Shown here one piece after another: positions 1 through 12,900 of a stretch of DNA of 64,000 nucleotides (within the stretch, counting starts at the first letter, position 1; every line of letters begins with the position of its first letter). Under the pieces are notes generated by a model. It made no database searches. It saw only the letters and a list, made by a program, of their open reading frames with translations, and was not told where the DNA came from. This stretch comes from Ariolimax columbianus (Eukaryota; Mollusca; Gastropoda; Stylommatophora; Arionidae), in assembly GCA_036924085.1 (NCBI GenBank), contig JAVGWX010000007.1:101340960-101404959 (forward strand), read 5' to 3'. Position numbers and translations under genes: made by a program.

Positions 1-375
1 ATGACCAAATGGGAAACCGAACATACTGGTTACACCAAAAACGATGCCTATTACCAGTTGAACCGAAGAGAGCAGGTCGTTGTCTTCAGACTTCGCACTG
101 GCCACAATAGACTGAGGTACCACCTATTCAACAAATTGAAGATAGGGTGTACCGACGAATGCCCGTGCGGTACTGGTAAAATGACAGCTGAACATCTGCT
201 GCAGAACTGCCCGACATACGAGGATCAGAGAGAGCAGATGTGGCCATCACCAGTGGAACTGCAAGACAAGCTCTATGGCAGTGGCGACAGCCTCAGGATG
301 ACCGCCGCTTTTTTCGAAAAAATAATGGTTACTGTCTGACTGCGTACGAAGAAGAAGAAAGAAGAAGAAGAAGAA
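1..375 (+). mobile_element. 3' end of an RNase H-carrying LINE (truncated by window edge)
   Basis: The open frame 1-339 encodes the region after RNase H in a non-LTR retrotransposon: FRLRTGHNRLRYHLF, then a Cys/His cluster (CPCGTGKMTAEHLLQNCP). The stop is followed at 345-378 by a GAA-rich simple tail typical of LINE 3' ends. A closely related copy lies at 40003-40950 on the other strand and ends in the same kind of tail. The 5' part is outside the window. Seen: motif and tail. Inferred: LINE class. Confidence 0.8.
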
Positions 376-479
376 GATATATCACGTTTAGACAACAAAT
401 ATTGACACATTTCCAAAAGTGTACTTGCGTTGTTTTCTCTTGAAGACTAGCCATATTGGGTTTCATTTTAGTAAGATTT

Positions 480-684
480 CTGTGTTCCTAGCCATAAATG
501 TCATCTTTGGTCAATGTTTGCTTGCTTGTACTGTGTTCCTAGCCATTAATGTCATCTTTGGTCAATGTTTGCTTACTTGTACTGTGTTCCTAGCCATAAA
601 TGTCATCTTTGGTCAATGTTTGCTTGCTTGTACCGTGTTCCTAGCCATAAATGTCATCTTTGGTCAATGTTTGCTTACTTGTAG
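480..684 (+). repeat. 51-bp tandem repeat x4 abutting a splice acceptor
   Basis: Four near-identical 51-bp units (ctgtgttcctagccata ... tttgcttgcttgt) run directly into the GNPAT exon at 685. Only the last unit reads TTGTAG and gives the acceptor AG at the exon edge; the others read TTGTAC there. Confidence 0.9.
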
Positions 685-905
685 GTACATAGCCAGCTTA
701 ACAAATCAGGAGCAAGATCTGATCAAGCACCTCGGTCACCATATGGTTTTGACACACCAGAAACACATGGTTGTCTCTCCATGGTCAATGATGGCAGCGG
801 TGCTCATGCAGACACAAGGAGGCGTGTCTGTTCGACAGTTGGCCAAGGAGGTAGAGTGGGTCAAGAGACAGGCATCCAACATGGGAGCGTACATTGACTG
901 GCCAG
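685..905 (+). CDS. GNPAT: GNPAT exon A
   Basis: Acceptor TTACTTGTAG at 675-684, donor CCAG|GTAAGA at 906. It encodes RYIASLTNQEQDLIKHLGHH through GAYIDWP and ends in phase 1. An alternative acceptor, ACATAG at 687-692, would give a slightly shorter exon. Confidence 0.85.
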
Positions 906-3900
906 GTAAGAGTGTATGTGTATCATTTGACAGCAAATTTTGTTGAAATAAGAATGTTTAGTTGAATTGTCATGAAGTGTATCCACATCCTAGCTTTAGA
1001 CTTCAATATCTTCTTCATTCATCCTAAAATCAAGGTACTGGTTTCTTATACATGGACAACCTTGGATATTCTGCTGAGAGTTGTCAATGAATCCATCTGC
1101 TAATACCGATGCGACATCAGTCAGAAATACTACGTTTGCTTGGTGGATATCTTCATCTTGATTACAAGCTCAGCATCAGCATCTACTTTCACATGGAAGT
1201 TATTGGAGTATGTTCCCATTGTTAGTACTGAGTCTTTTCTTCTGTGTTCCTTAGTCTGTAAGAGACATCCATTGGATGTGACTTTGTTAGCTGAGCCATC
1301 TGTGTATACAAGTTGAGTGTTTCTGTACTAATGGGCCAGCTTTTCCTGCATGCTTGGTTAATTGTTCTCCTGTATCTTGCCACATCTGCCTTAAGTGCGA
1401 TGTTACTTTTTTGATTTTTGTGTTTCCCAGGTTTATGTTAGTTTGATGAATCTATGATCACTTTCTGCTAGAGGGGCAAGAACTGTCCTTTGGGATTTTG
1501 ACATAGGCCAGTGATGGTAAATGCAAAGTCAGGGGATGATGTTGATAACCATCGCCTTGAATAGAAAGTTGGAGAGTCGTCGTCTGGGAGGTTGCTGTTA
1601 ATCTCCCATTCCTTTAGGTCGTGTCACCTTGCTAGATTTGTTATTTGCGGACAGTATGTGTTATAGATTCTTACTGTCTGATTAGGTATGGTTAGGTACA
1701 CTCCTATTGTTTCAGCTTCTCCGTTGGGTTCCACCATGATCACTTTTGAGAAAGGATCGATAGCTTAGAGAGGAAAAGCATGTCACCCTTATGTCCATCC
1801 CTTTCTAGCCCGTTTGTTTTGTATTTTCTTATGCACAATCTGTGTTGGAGATTAAGGTTGGATTCTCAGATGAATGCAATATGTATTTCTTTGTCAAGTT
1901 GTTTTCTAGACATTGCTTGTTTTATATTGTGTGTGTTTATACCTTCAGCGTTCCATTGCAAAACCTTCAGGGTTTAGGTGGTTGATGTGTCAGTGTCCAT
2001 GGTAGGAGAGAAATGTCTTTCTGTGTGTGGGTACCTTATCGTGTCTCTCTGTATAGCCAAGGTCCTTGGATGAGATACAATGTGTCATGGTTTGCAACAG
2101 TGAGCTGTTTAATAAGCACCGTTCGGTCCACACTTTGTTTTTAGCAATATTGTTTTTTTCAGTATCACATCCCTAGCCTTTGGTTGTCCCCAACCAACCT
2201 GCCGGCCAAACCGGCAAGGCAGCAAGTTATTTATTGATACAATGTTTAAATGTGGTTTGATGGTGTAGTTATACAGTCACCCTGACAGGAAAGAGGTAGG
2301 GGATGTCCTATTTGGAGTCCATGAGCCTGGCGCTGCCACTCTCGTCTACCAGATTCCTATGTTCATGACTGCTCTCTCAGCAGCCACCCAGTTCCTTTGC
2401 ATGTTGAGACATCGTGGACTTGTCATTTTTCCCATTTACTGGGAGCAATTTTCTGTCAGATATTGGGGTCTAGGAATGGCTCTCCCTTTAGTGTAAAGTC
2501 AGTGCTGTAGCAATAAATTAGAATAGATTATAAGTTATTTATGGCTTCATTGTATGATACCTCAACTTGTTTTGAGATGGAGGTCAACAGTTTCCAAACT
2601 AGCTGCCTTTCTGTCCCTTACATGCAAGTCAGGTACCTATTAACAGTAGAGTAGGCTGGAGCATGCTACAACCTACTGTGAACCCATACCTTTCCTCAGA
2701 TATATTACATAGATAATTTTAAAAACTGATAAATGTACAAATATTTTAGCTCTTGGTTAGCCCAAATAACAGAATAGAGCTGGGACATTGTATGAAGGCT
2801 AGCCATTGACTAGATGATGTGTAGGGAGTTTATTGGTGTTTTAAGAAGTATGACAAAGTGGTCTTGGGGTAAGGTGTTTCGCCTCGGTTGCGGGAGGTCG
2901 TGTGTTCAAATCACAGTGGATACCAAGATATTTTTACCTATATGATCTAGTCAAAATTTTCCCTGATATCTGAGTAGTCAGATCGGACACATGTGTGTAG
3001 TGGCGCACACTTAAAAAATCCCTCGGCAGTTGGAAATCGAAAAGAGTAGGATTAATGGCTGCTACTTGGACAAAATTCAAGTTAAAAATCTACTCAAATT
3101 ATTCTACTGATTCTAGCCCCACAGAGAATATGTTGCAAAAACGGGACTGTGTGGCTATAACATCAGGTCTTGGTTATGTGGTTAGTGGAGTGGCATAGAT
3201 GGCGCCTGGCAAGCCTTACTTTAATTTACGCTTCCACCACTCCCAAAAAAAGGTGATTGTATGTTCCAGGGGCAATCAACCTAACATTTGATAATAGATA
3301 TTGTGATTGACCTGGCAAGTCACCAATGGATTTACGCCTGCCAAAAATGAATGCGACAAAGTAGGTCACACCTCCCCACGACGTCTAAACGACACAAGTG
3401 GACTGAAGATAGAGATAAAGTGATCTACCACACATATGTAGATTGGGTGAGTTTTCTGTTTCATGTAATTTTGATTGACATTCTCAGCCACAGAGTCTGC
3501 AGAATCTGTGTTGAGAGAAAATGTTAAACTTCATCAAAACATTGTTCGAGTGACAGAAGATGATGTTGTGGAGTTGGTGAGAGTTGCACCCCCTGTTCAT
3601 GCAAAAGCTACGGACACACTGATGATAACAGGTTGGTTATGTTGTGAAAACATTCATCGTTGAATGAAATTGATAAGTCTTGAGCAAGTTGACTTTCCTG
3701 GCTTATTTAGTCATTTAGTCAAACTGGCATGTGCAATCTTAGGTTTTCATCTGTTCTTGTCTATCACCCAGCAATATAAAAGAAAGGCTGGGTGGGTTGC
3801 ATGGAACTATGGTTGCCGATTTATCTCCTGGCCTGGCAATTCTGTCTTCAGCGCCTGTTCTATGGGGCACCATGGACTTCATGTGTAGATGGACTAGTGC

Positions 3901-6900
3901 ACTAGTTCATCCATTGGAAAATTCGGTTCAAACCACTTGGCTGAAGTACAGGCACTAATTATTGCTGCAGAAAAGATTAGTAACACAGCATGTGTTCACG
4001 CCTCCACGTGGTGATCCTGGATAACAGGCTGCAGCAGGGCAGACTGGCTAAGGAGAAGGGATCGAAGAGGGAATGCTAACCCGGTACTCAAAAAAATGCT
4101 TGCTGAAATCGGATGTGCTGGACCGAAAGGTGCAAATATCGCAGTCAAGCTGTAAACTACGACACAACACATTCTGTTCTCTCAGCTACATTCTGCTACT
4201 TAAGCCCTTTCAGGGATTGGTAGCAGCAGATTGAGAACGAAGCAAAGCGAGAAAGTAATCAAATGGCCATGACCTCAGTGATCGAGTAGGCTAACATCTA
4301 ATGTTATGTATGATTATGTTAACTACAGGTCTCCGTCTCAACTTCCACGGCCATTATCATTAGACATGTGCAGCTTGCACCAATGAGGTATCCTTTCATT
4401 GAAAAGTCATGATGCTTTGTAATGTAAACGTCTCAAGTCATCAGTTTTACGTATGTTAAAAATGGATGGGAAATTTATATCTCGGACTAGAAAACTCTCA
4501 AGACAGCTTGGGAACTAAGACAGAGAGATACTGTAAACAGCTGCAATAGCTGTTGTGTAAAAGAGAAACCATACCAAAGACAAGATAGTTTTTTGATCAG
4601 CCGTAATGGTTCTTAGAAAACACAAAAATTATGAATTAGACAATCCATCAGAAGCATTCATGGAAACCAGCTATACATTCAGCACAGAGATAATACAGTG
4701 TATTCCTGTGCACTGTACAATGTTTGGAATGAAGAGACACATAGTTCATGGGTTGCGATCTCATTTGAAAATGCAAAGCGTTTTCTGTCTGGTTGCTGGC
4801 TGAAACTAAAAACTATTGATTTGAAAGCAATTTTCATTTTTTATCGGTGTCTTAAAGTTTGAATATCTTCATTTTTAAATATCAAATGTAACCCAAACAA
4901 AATATCAGTAGTTTTATATTTTGTGTTCCCAGTGGATTCACTGAAGCGACCCATAGTCACATACATCAAGGCGCAGACCCCAGAGTTTTTATATTACCAG
5001 TTTATGGGAAACAAAAAAATTACGACATCATGTCCTACACAGAGATTTGTTTAGATTAGTGAATTCTGCGAAAAATATAATAAATCATGTTTCTGCCACT
5101 GATCAGAGAGTCGATCGCATAATCCAGAAACCATGAGATCTACATATCATGTCAATTCCATGAAAAGTGCATGAATGACCCCCCTTCCACGAATCTTGCG
5201 TCCAATATATCACATGATTTCCCTTATTCCGCCTGATCGACATGCATAAAAGCAAGAGCTCGATTATAACGGTCATTTAACAAGTTAAAATTTTGAGTCT
5301 TCACATTAAAGATGTGGTAAGTTAAAATTATATTGAATTAAATTATACTGAAAAATCTATTTTCGGTGTGCATTTTTTTTCTACCTTATTAAAAAGTTTA
5401 ATTGAAAAGTTTCTGTGGCGAGGGTCATTTTGCTTCTATAAATTAGGGTCCTGATTCGAAAAAGATTGGGATTAGTCCAACGGGAATAAAACAAAAGTAT
5501 GTGACAGAGAACATCAAGTATGATTGGACATTGTTTGTTCAGTCCTTATTATGCCCACCATCCCCAGTTCATCATGACTTCTGACAGTTTTGAGCATTGC
5601 AGATAAATACATTATGGGAAAAAAACTTGTAAAAGCTGATTAAGGTTGAGTTTAATCAAAATTAAAAAATGGGTATGGTCAGATACCGCACCGAGACGAG
5701 AACACAAACAAAACCGTAGATAAATACATTACAACTGTCTTTCAGTAACAAATTTGCATTTAATTTTTCAGCTGGGCAGCACTTGATGCTGTCGCTATAT
5801 CGCAACCACATTATTCATGTCTTTGTCAGACCAGCCATGATTGCCATATCAGTCAACACTTGTATTGAGGACAAATTATCAGTAGGTGTGTGTAAAGTGT
5901 TCCTGTTTCAACTTCTCTAAATATTGACTTGGCTGAGCTTTTTTTTTAGAACGGCTTAACTCTTAAAGGCCATAACAACGCTGTGGGCGTTCTCCTCGGT
6001 GTCCGCTTGATTTCAGGAAAATGCTGAGATCGTTAACAGCACATTGAACGAAATGTGTTTTGTTTTTTCAGTGTTTCTAGATTTTAATTGACATTACATG
6101 GCAGGGGAAGTGGCTCTTATATTTACGTTTCATTTTGTAAAACATGCTTTTGTGTAGAAATTCAAAGTTGGAAAATATTTGTCATCTTTCAAGCCAGCAA
6201 ATTTTTTTTTGTTTATCACAAAAATGTGTAGCAACTCTAACACATTAAGATTGTCTAATAGTAGGTTGTTTTTATCTGTAGAAAAGGCTAGGGAGTTGTG
6301 TATGCTAGATAAATTTAATTTCTGATGTTGAATCGGAGTCAGACATAGAATATAATATTATTTAACCTACTCAGGATACTGATGCTGAAGATGAGGGGGG
6401 CGTTGTCACAGCCAGGACCTAGTGCTGCTGAAAGACAAAAACGTTTGACTGCACCATCAACAGGAAAACGAAGATGCAATATTTCTAAAGCAAACTCGAG
6501 AGAACATGATAGCGAATGGTTTTCAGTACCAAAATCCATCACCACTACTGACTGAGACCCAGAACTCATTCAGATTGCTGCCAAAATGTGGTCGGCCATG
6601 TGGAGTGAATGGAGACCTGCAACCCAGTGACAGATCAACTCCATTTGATTGCTACAGAAAATTATTTTCTTGTAGATATTATTCATATGTGGATTACTGT
6701 CATTCTGAAGTACACTAGGCCAATCTGCATTACGTTTCAGTGGTTATTCGTGGATTGGTGACATTTTTGTGTGTGAAAAGGTTTTTATTACCAATTACTT
6801 GTAATATTTGATGAAATTCAACAAGACCTTCATATTTAAACTGCATATTCATTTTCCTTTTAATGTGATATATAACATGCTTGTCTGTCTTGTGAAATAC

Positions 6901-9900
6901 ATTAAGAAAAGTCAAGTTTTATGAAGAGACTGCTTTTATAGAAAAAATAATGATGGCAAAACTAGTTGAAAAATTATGGCCTTTAAGAGTTAACCCTTTT
7001 CACTCCAGGCTAATTGGTGAGTTTTGTGCCTTCCAGCCAAGATGAAAATGCAGGAATTATGTGCGTCAAAGTTTATTCAAACAAAATAAATTAATATTGA
7101 TCATATTGGGTTAAAATTGCGATCTAAAAGAAGTGTTCATAATCAAGATGATATATTAGTATGAAGCGCTCAATGACATTAATGTGCAGGTGGAAATTGG
7201 AGAGAAACATTTGTTGGTACCTGCCATGTTGTGTATATCGCAGATATATCTGTCAATTCCTTGACTCATTCCTTCCGTGTAATGTGTCAAAGTCTGAATC
7301 TGGTGTGTGTTGTAATCCTTGGACTGATCAAATAATAATTCATTTCTGAAGCAAGAAATCAATGAGTTTAAAAGCCATTTCTGACAAATTGCCAAACATT
7401 GACAACACATCCGAATCGCATACCGTCTTGAGAAGATGGTAGTGTTACGTATCCCAGATGTTCATTATAATTTTGTCTTTCTAACCAAGGAGCTCTTTGC
7501 TATGCAACAATGGCTGATGATAGTGTTATGCAGGCGATTTCAGACTTAACAGTTCAAATTTATGATTTCCGGTTGGTTGATTTAGGCACTGCCGAGCTGA
7601 AAAGGGTTAAAATTTATCTACAGTCATCAGATATGTTTAGTATTTGTCAGAAGTTCTATCATTTAGCAGGTGGTTAGTGCATATCTGATGTACTTTATAT
7701 GTTAACTTCTTTATACTGATTTAGAAGATTCTGCAGTCTGTATACAACTGGTTTCTTTTACATTCACTTGATCTAAAAGTAACTGCAGTTGTTGCCATTC
7801 ACAATAGAATATGATATGAAATGCTGTGTGTTCTGTCCACTCATATGGGTGGTGTATGATCGTCGTCATCCATTATCACTTGATAAATTATTGATACATA
7901 ACAGAAATATATTCTTGATGTTTTTCTCCAGATGATTTGTTCACAAAGTACTGTTTCCTGGAGCAGCTCCTGAGTAAGGACTTTGTCTTCATCCCAGGAA
8001 AAACCAAATCTGTAGGTGGCTGCCTCAACCATCTCATTTATTTTGTTTGTCCATTTTTTGTGTTCATTTCTACACCGAGATGGAGCGTGAACTTTTGGAA
8101 GCTTGCTTACTTAACCTTTATCAGGCTGTATTAAAACAAATTGACACAATTTTCATTGCAGCTGTACTCATTTTCAGCCCGTCATATTTTACTATGGCGG
8201 CTGACTTTGAGAGTATGTGACCTTTTTATTAGTTGGCCTATAGATATGATTGTGTTGTGTGTAGAGACATCAATCAATTAATAAAGAACTTGGTGTTTTT
8301 GGTGTGCGTATGTATTAGTTTCTGAGATAGAAGAAGATGAAGGCAAACATTTATAAAAACAAAAGCACAGACATTTGAACATACCTGTTAGGGAATGTCA
8401 CTTCTCATATAATCCATCGGAATCACAACAAAGTATCGATAAAGTGTTTATAATATTGGCACAACTGTTAGTTTACACTAAAAGCGTATTTATTCATCTA
8501 AATGAATGAACTAAACTGAACTACTTGACAAAGATCTGCTACAACAACTTACATCACCATCCCCAATAATGGGCTGAGATCACACTGATTTAAAAAGAAT
8601 ATATCCTTTGAAAACTCTGTTTTATCAAAGTCAATCTACACTTTTGCAGCTAAAGTTGATAGTGAAGGAAGTGAAGGTTGCATACTATCAAATCAGCCAC
8701 ATGGCACACCAGTTGTGTCATGTATGATAATATCGTCTGTCAAATTTTACAGTCTCCGGCGCGCAAACTAGGGTTTTTTGTTGGTAAAGGTTAACAGCTG
8801 CTCTTCTACCATGGTATGTCCGTCTTCTTTCTTTTTTTCTTGTCCCTTAAAGTTGCTATATACAACCATTCTTAGTCGCCTCTTAAATAAAAAAGTTCAC
8901 TCAGTTTGTGGATGCTCTCAGTTTGTGGATATAAATATGTTCTCTGTTTGTGGATGCTCTGTTTGTGGATATAAATATGTTCTCTGTTTGTGGATATAAA
9001 ATATGCTCTCAGTTTGTGGATATAAATATGTTCTCTGTTTGTGGATATACATATGCTCTCAGTTTTTGGAAATAAATATGTTCTCTCAGTTTGTGGATAT
9101 AAATGTTCTCTCAGTTTGCGGATATAAATATGTTCTCAGTTTTTGGATATAAATATCTTCTCAGTTTTTGGATATAAATATCTTCTCAGTTTTTGGATAT
9201 AAATATCTTCTCAGTTCTTGGATATAAATATCTTCTCAGTTTTTGGATATAAATATCTTCTCTCAGCATGTGGGCATACATATGTTCTCAGTTTTTGGAT
9301 ATAAATATCTTCTCAGTTTTTGGATATAAATATCTTCTCAGTTTTTGGATATAAATATCTTCTCTCAGCATGTGGGCATACATATGTTCTCAGTTTTTGG
9401 ATATAAATATGTTCTCAGTTTTTGGATATAAATATCTTCTCAGTTTTTGGATATAAATATCTTCTCTCAGCATGTGGGCATACATATGTTCTCACAGTTT
9501 GTGGACAAAAATATGTGTTAACAATTATTTTTACATAAATATGCTAAGCTTTCAGTTTCTGGACACACATATGCGTTCACAACTTTGCCGACATTCACGT
9601 TCACCTGTCTGTTGTTTTCACAGAGTCACTACATACATACATATGTTCTCAGTTTTTTACACCATACATATGTTCTCAGTTTTTTTTACACTATACATAT
9701 GTTCTCAGTTTTTTTACACCATACGTATGTTCTGTTTTTTACACCATACATATGTTCTCAGTTTTTTTACACTATATGTATGTTCTCAGATTTTTACACC
9801 ATACACATGTTCTCAGTTTTTTACACCATACGTATGTTCTCAGTTTTTTACACCATACATATGTTCTCAGTTTTTTACACCATACATATGTTCTCAGTTT

Positions 9901-12900
9901 TTTTTACACCATACGTATGTTCTCAGTTTTTTTACACCATACGTATGTTCTCAGTTTTTTACACCATACGTATGTTCTCAGTTTTTTTACACCATACGTA
10001 TGTGCTCAAATTGCTAATGACATGACCACATAACAAAAGTTTTTGTGTCATTGTATTTGTGTCCACGTAGATCTGACTCTTATTTACTTCGACAGATGTT
10101 TCATGATATTACAGTTCTGTTTGTTTTCACAATGAAATCTACATAGAATTGTTTTCAATATTGACTGATGGCACTTGTATAATATCTGCAGGACTTTGAA
10201 GTGGCCCTGCTAACACTGACTCACATGTGTGGTATCATAATGGAGGACAGCCAGGTGATTATTGCTCAGTCCACCAACAAGCATACAACTTTCTATAGTC
10301 AGATGTTTGAGCCCTTCTTGTTAGGATACTGGGTGAGTGCACAGTGGCAATTAGTCAAGAAAACATTACAAAGTCAAGATTGGCTTGTCTGATTGGTGTC
10401 AAAAAATGATTGTGAGATACTTAACCTTTTACCCTCTGACCTAATTGACCTGTATTTTTCTCGGCATGCAAATTAAGAACAGTATCATCATTTGCTAGTT
10501 AAACAAAAACAAAAAAACATCATTCAAACTAAACTAATTGAGCTACGTTATACTGACAAGATTTTAAAACATATCATTGTAATATTTATCATATTATCTA
10601 TATACATGAGCATGATCAAAGAAACCAACCCAAAACTGTTGTGGTACATGTCTACACAGATTGATCAATCCTGTCAAGAATTGAGGGGCTTTATCTTTGT
10701 CTGATATTCACGAAAACAATTGAGACGAGGTGTTCCTATTGGTTAATTCTGTTTTAACAGAAGTTGAGGTTCAAACACTCGAACAAGCTGCAAATAAGAT
10801 CTAAAACAACAATACTGACTGTCAGCAGGTTGTCATCTTTACAGAACAATTATCTTTTACTGTCAGCTCTCAACGAGCTGGGGTCAAACTGCCACATCTG
10901 AGGACTGAACTAAGCAAGGTAGCTGCCAGAAAGCCAAGCATACTTCAGTGTGATTGTGACATACTTGGGAATGAGAAGGCAGATAGGCTTGCAAGATGTG
11001 GTAGAGGACAAGAAAACATTGACATGACATACTTTGAGAAGAGGAGACCTATCCAGGCTGTCAGATAACAGTACCAATCTTTGAGAAGAGTAGATCTATC
11101 CAGGCTGTCAGATAACAGGACCAATCTTTGAGAAGAGGAGACCTATCCAGGTTGTCAGATAACAGGACCAATCTTTGAGAAGAGTAGATCTATCCAGGCT
11201 GTCAGATAACAGGACCAATCTTTGAGAAGAGGAGACCTATCCAGGTTGTCAGATAACAGGACCAATCTTTGAGAAGAAGAGATCTATCCAGGCTGTCAGA
11301 TAACAGGACCAATCTTTGAGAAGAAGAGATCTATCCAGGTTGTCAGATAACAGGACCAATCTTTGAGAAGAGTAGATCTATCCAGGCTGTCAGATAACAG
11401 GACCAATGAAACATTAATTATCACACTTTTGACCAACAGGGACAGATCACCATTCTTCTCCTACCTCAGCACTGACTGGTCACAACAGACTGGACAGACA
11501 CATGTACATGCTTGGACTGTCTGCATCACCCCTCTGCACATGTAGACTAAACAAAACACTGGCCCAACGTTCGTACCAAGCTCCGAACAATGATTGAGTT
11601 GAGAATGTCTCTGACGTGTAAACATCAAGGAAATGAGAGGATTCATCATTTGACAAATATGCTAATATTTGTTATGAAGATTAGACTCACCGCTGTAGAT
11701 TGATTTGGACAAGAAACATATACCCCACTCACTTTGCTTGCTCTTGTCATTTCTGCTGTAGTTTGTGTTTGACATGATGATCATGTCGCTAGCCCAATGT
11801 AGAACTCTCTTTACTGGCCTTTTTTTGACATGCACGGGGATGCAATGGCTCTATTATTTGCTCCCCAATAAGCAGGTCTTAGGATGCACACACATCACAT
11901 ATATTCATGTCTTGCAAACACACGTTATTAAAAAAAAAATTTGAGTGGGGAAAAGCATTTGCAGCTTATTTTTTAAATAATTCCTCTAACATATGTTTAA
12001 ATAGTTGTTGTCTCAGCATATTACTCACTTCACTTGTATTGGTTTCAATATCAGTCTAAATCAGCTGACATCTAATATCCACATCTAATCTAAACATATC
12101 ACCTTCCCAATCAAATATAAAGTCAGCTTTTGGCTCTTGAAACAAAGATCTCATCACCTTGAAGATCATAAATTGGACAACAAATTATCTATAGATTTTC
12201 TGATACTCTTCATTAACTACAAACTGAGCTTTCACTAGAAGTGAGTTTACGAATAACATGTCACAAACTGAGCTTTCACTAGAAGTGAGTTTATGAATAA
12301 CATGTCACAAACTGAGCTTTCACTAGGAGTGAGTTTATGAATAACATGTCACAAACTGAGCTTTCACTAGGAGTGAGTTTATGAATAAAGTCTCACAAAC
12401 TGAACATTCACTAGGAGTGAGTTTATGAATAAAGTCTCACAAACTGAGCATTAAAATGGAAAATGGTTGATAGAACTGACTTCATTGCATGCAAACATAC
12501 ATGTGCTCAGTCTTCTTCATTGCTGAAAGTGTATAGTGGTCCACAACTTACAAAATTGTCCCCTGATTTCATGGGGTACCCATTTATTGTTGGGTTGACT
12601 GAAAGAAGGGGTCATACCACAACAAAACTCATGCTATGCCCGATCTATGAGAGTGTGGCTTGATTCCAACCTGGGATATTGTAACCAAATCTCACAATTC
12701 TAACTTATGGGTCATCTCACAAAATAATCAGGCAACAATGGACAATTTTGATGTGTTCTTGTTTGTTACAGATTCTGTGTCAGTACCTGCTATCCAACCA
12801 TCCAAATGTAGCAGGGAAACCTCTAGCAAAGACCCAGAAAACATTGGTGAAGGAAGCTCAGATGTTGACAGCCAGGCTGCTGCAGGAGGGTGTAGTCAGA

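Noticed and set aside
8778..10033. Overlapping FSVFYTI and YICSQFF repeat ORFs
   Set aside because: By-products of the 25- and 27-bp minisatellites.
10421..10450. Another piggyBac-type MITE end
   Set aside because: TTAACCTTTTACCC resembles a left end, but no matching right end with TTAA was found nearby.
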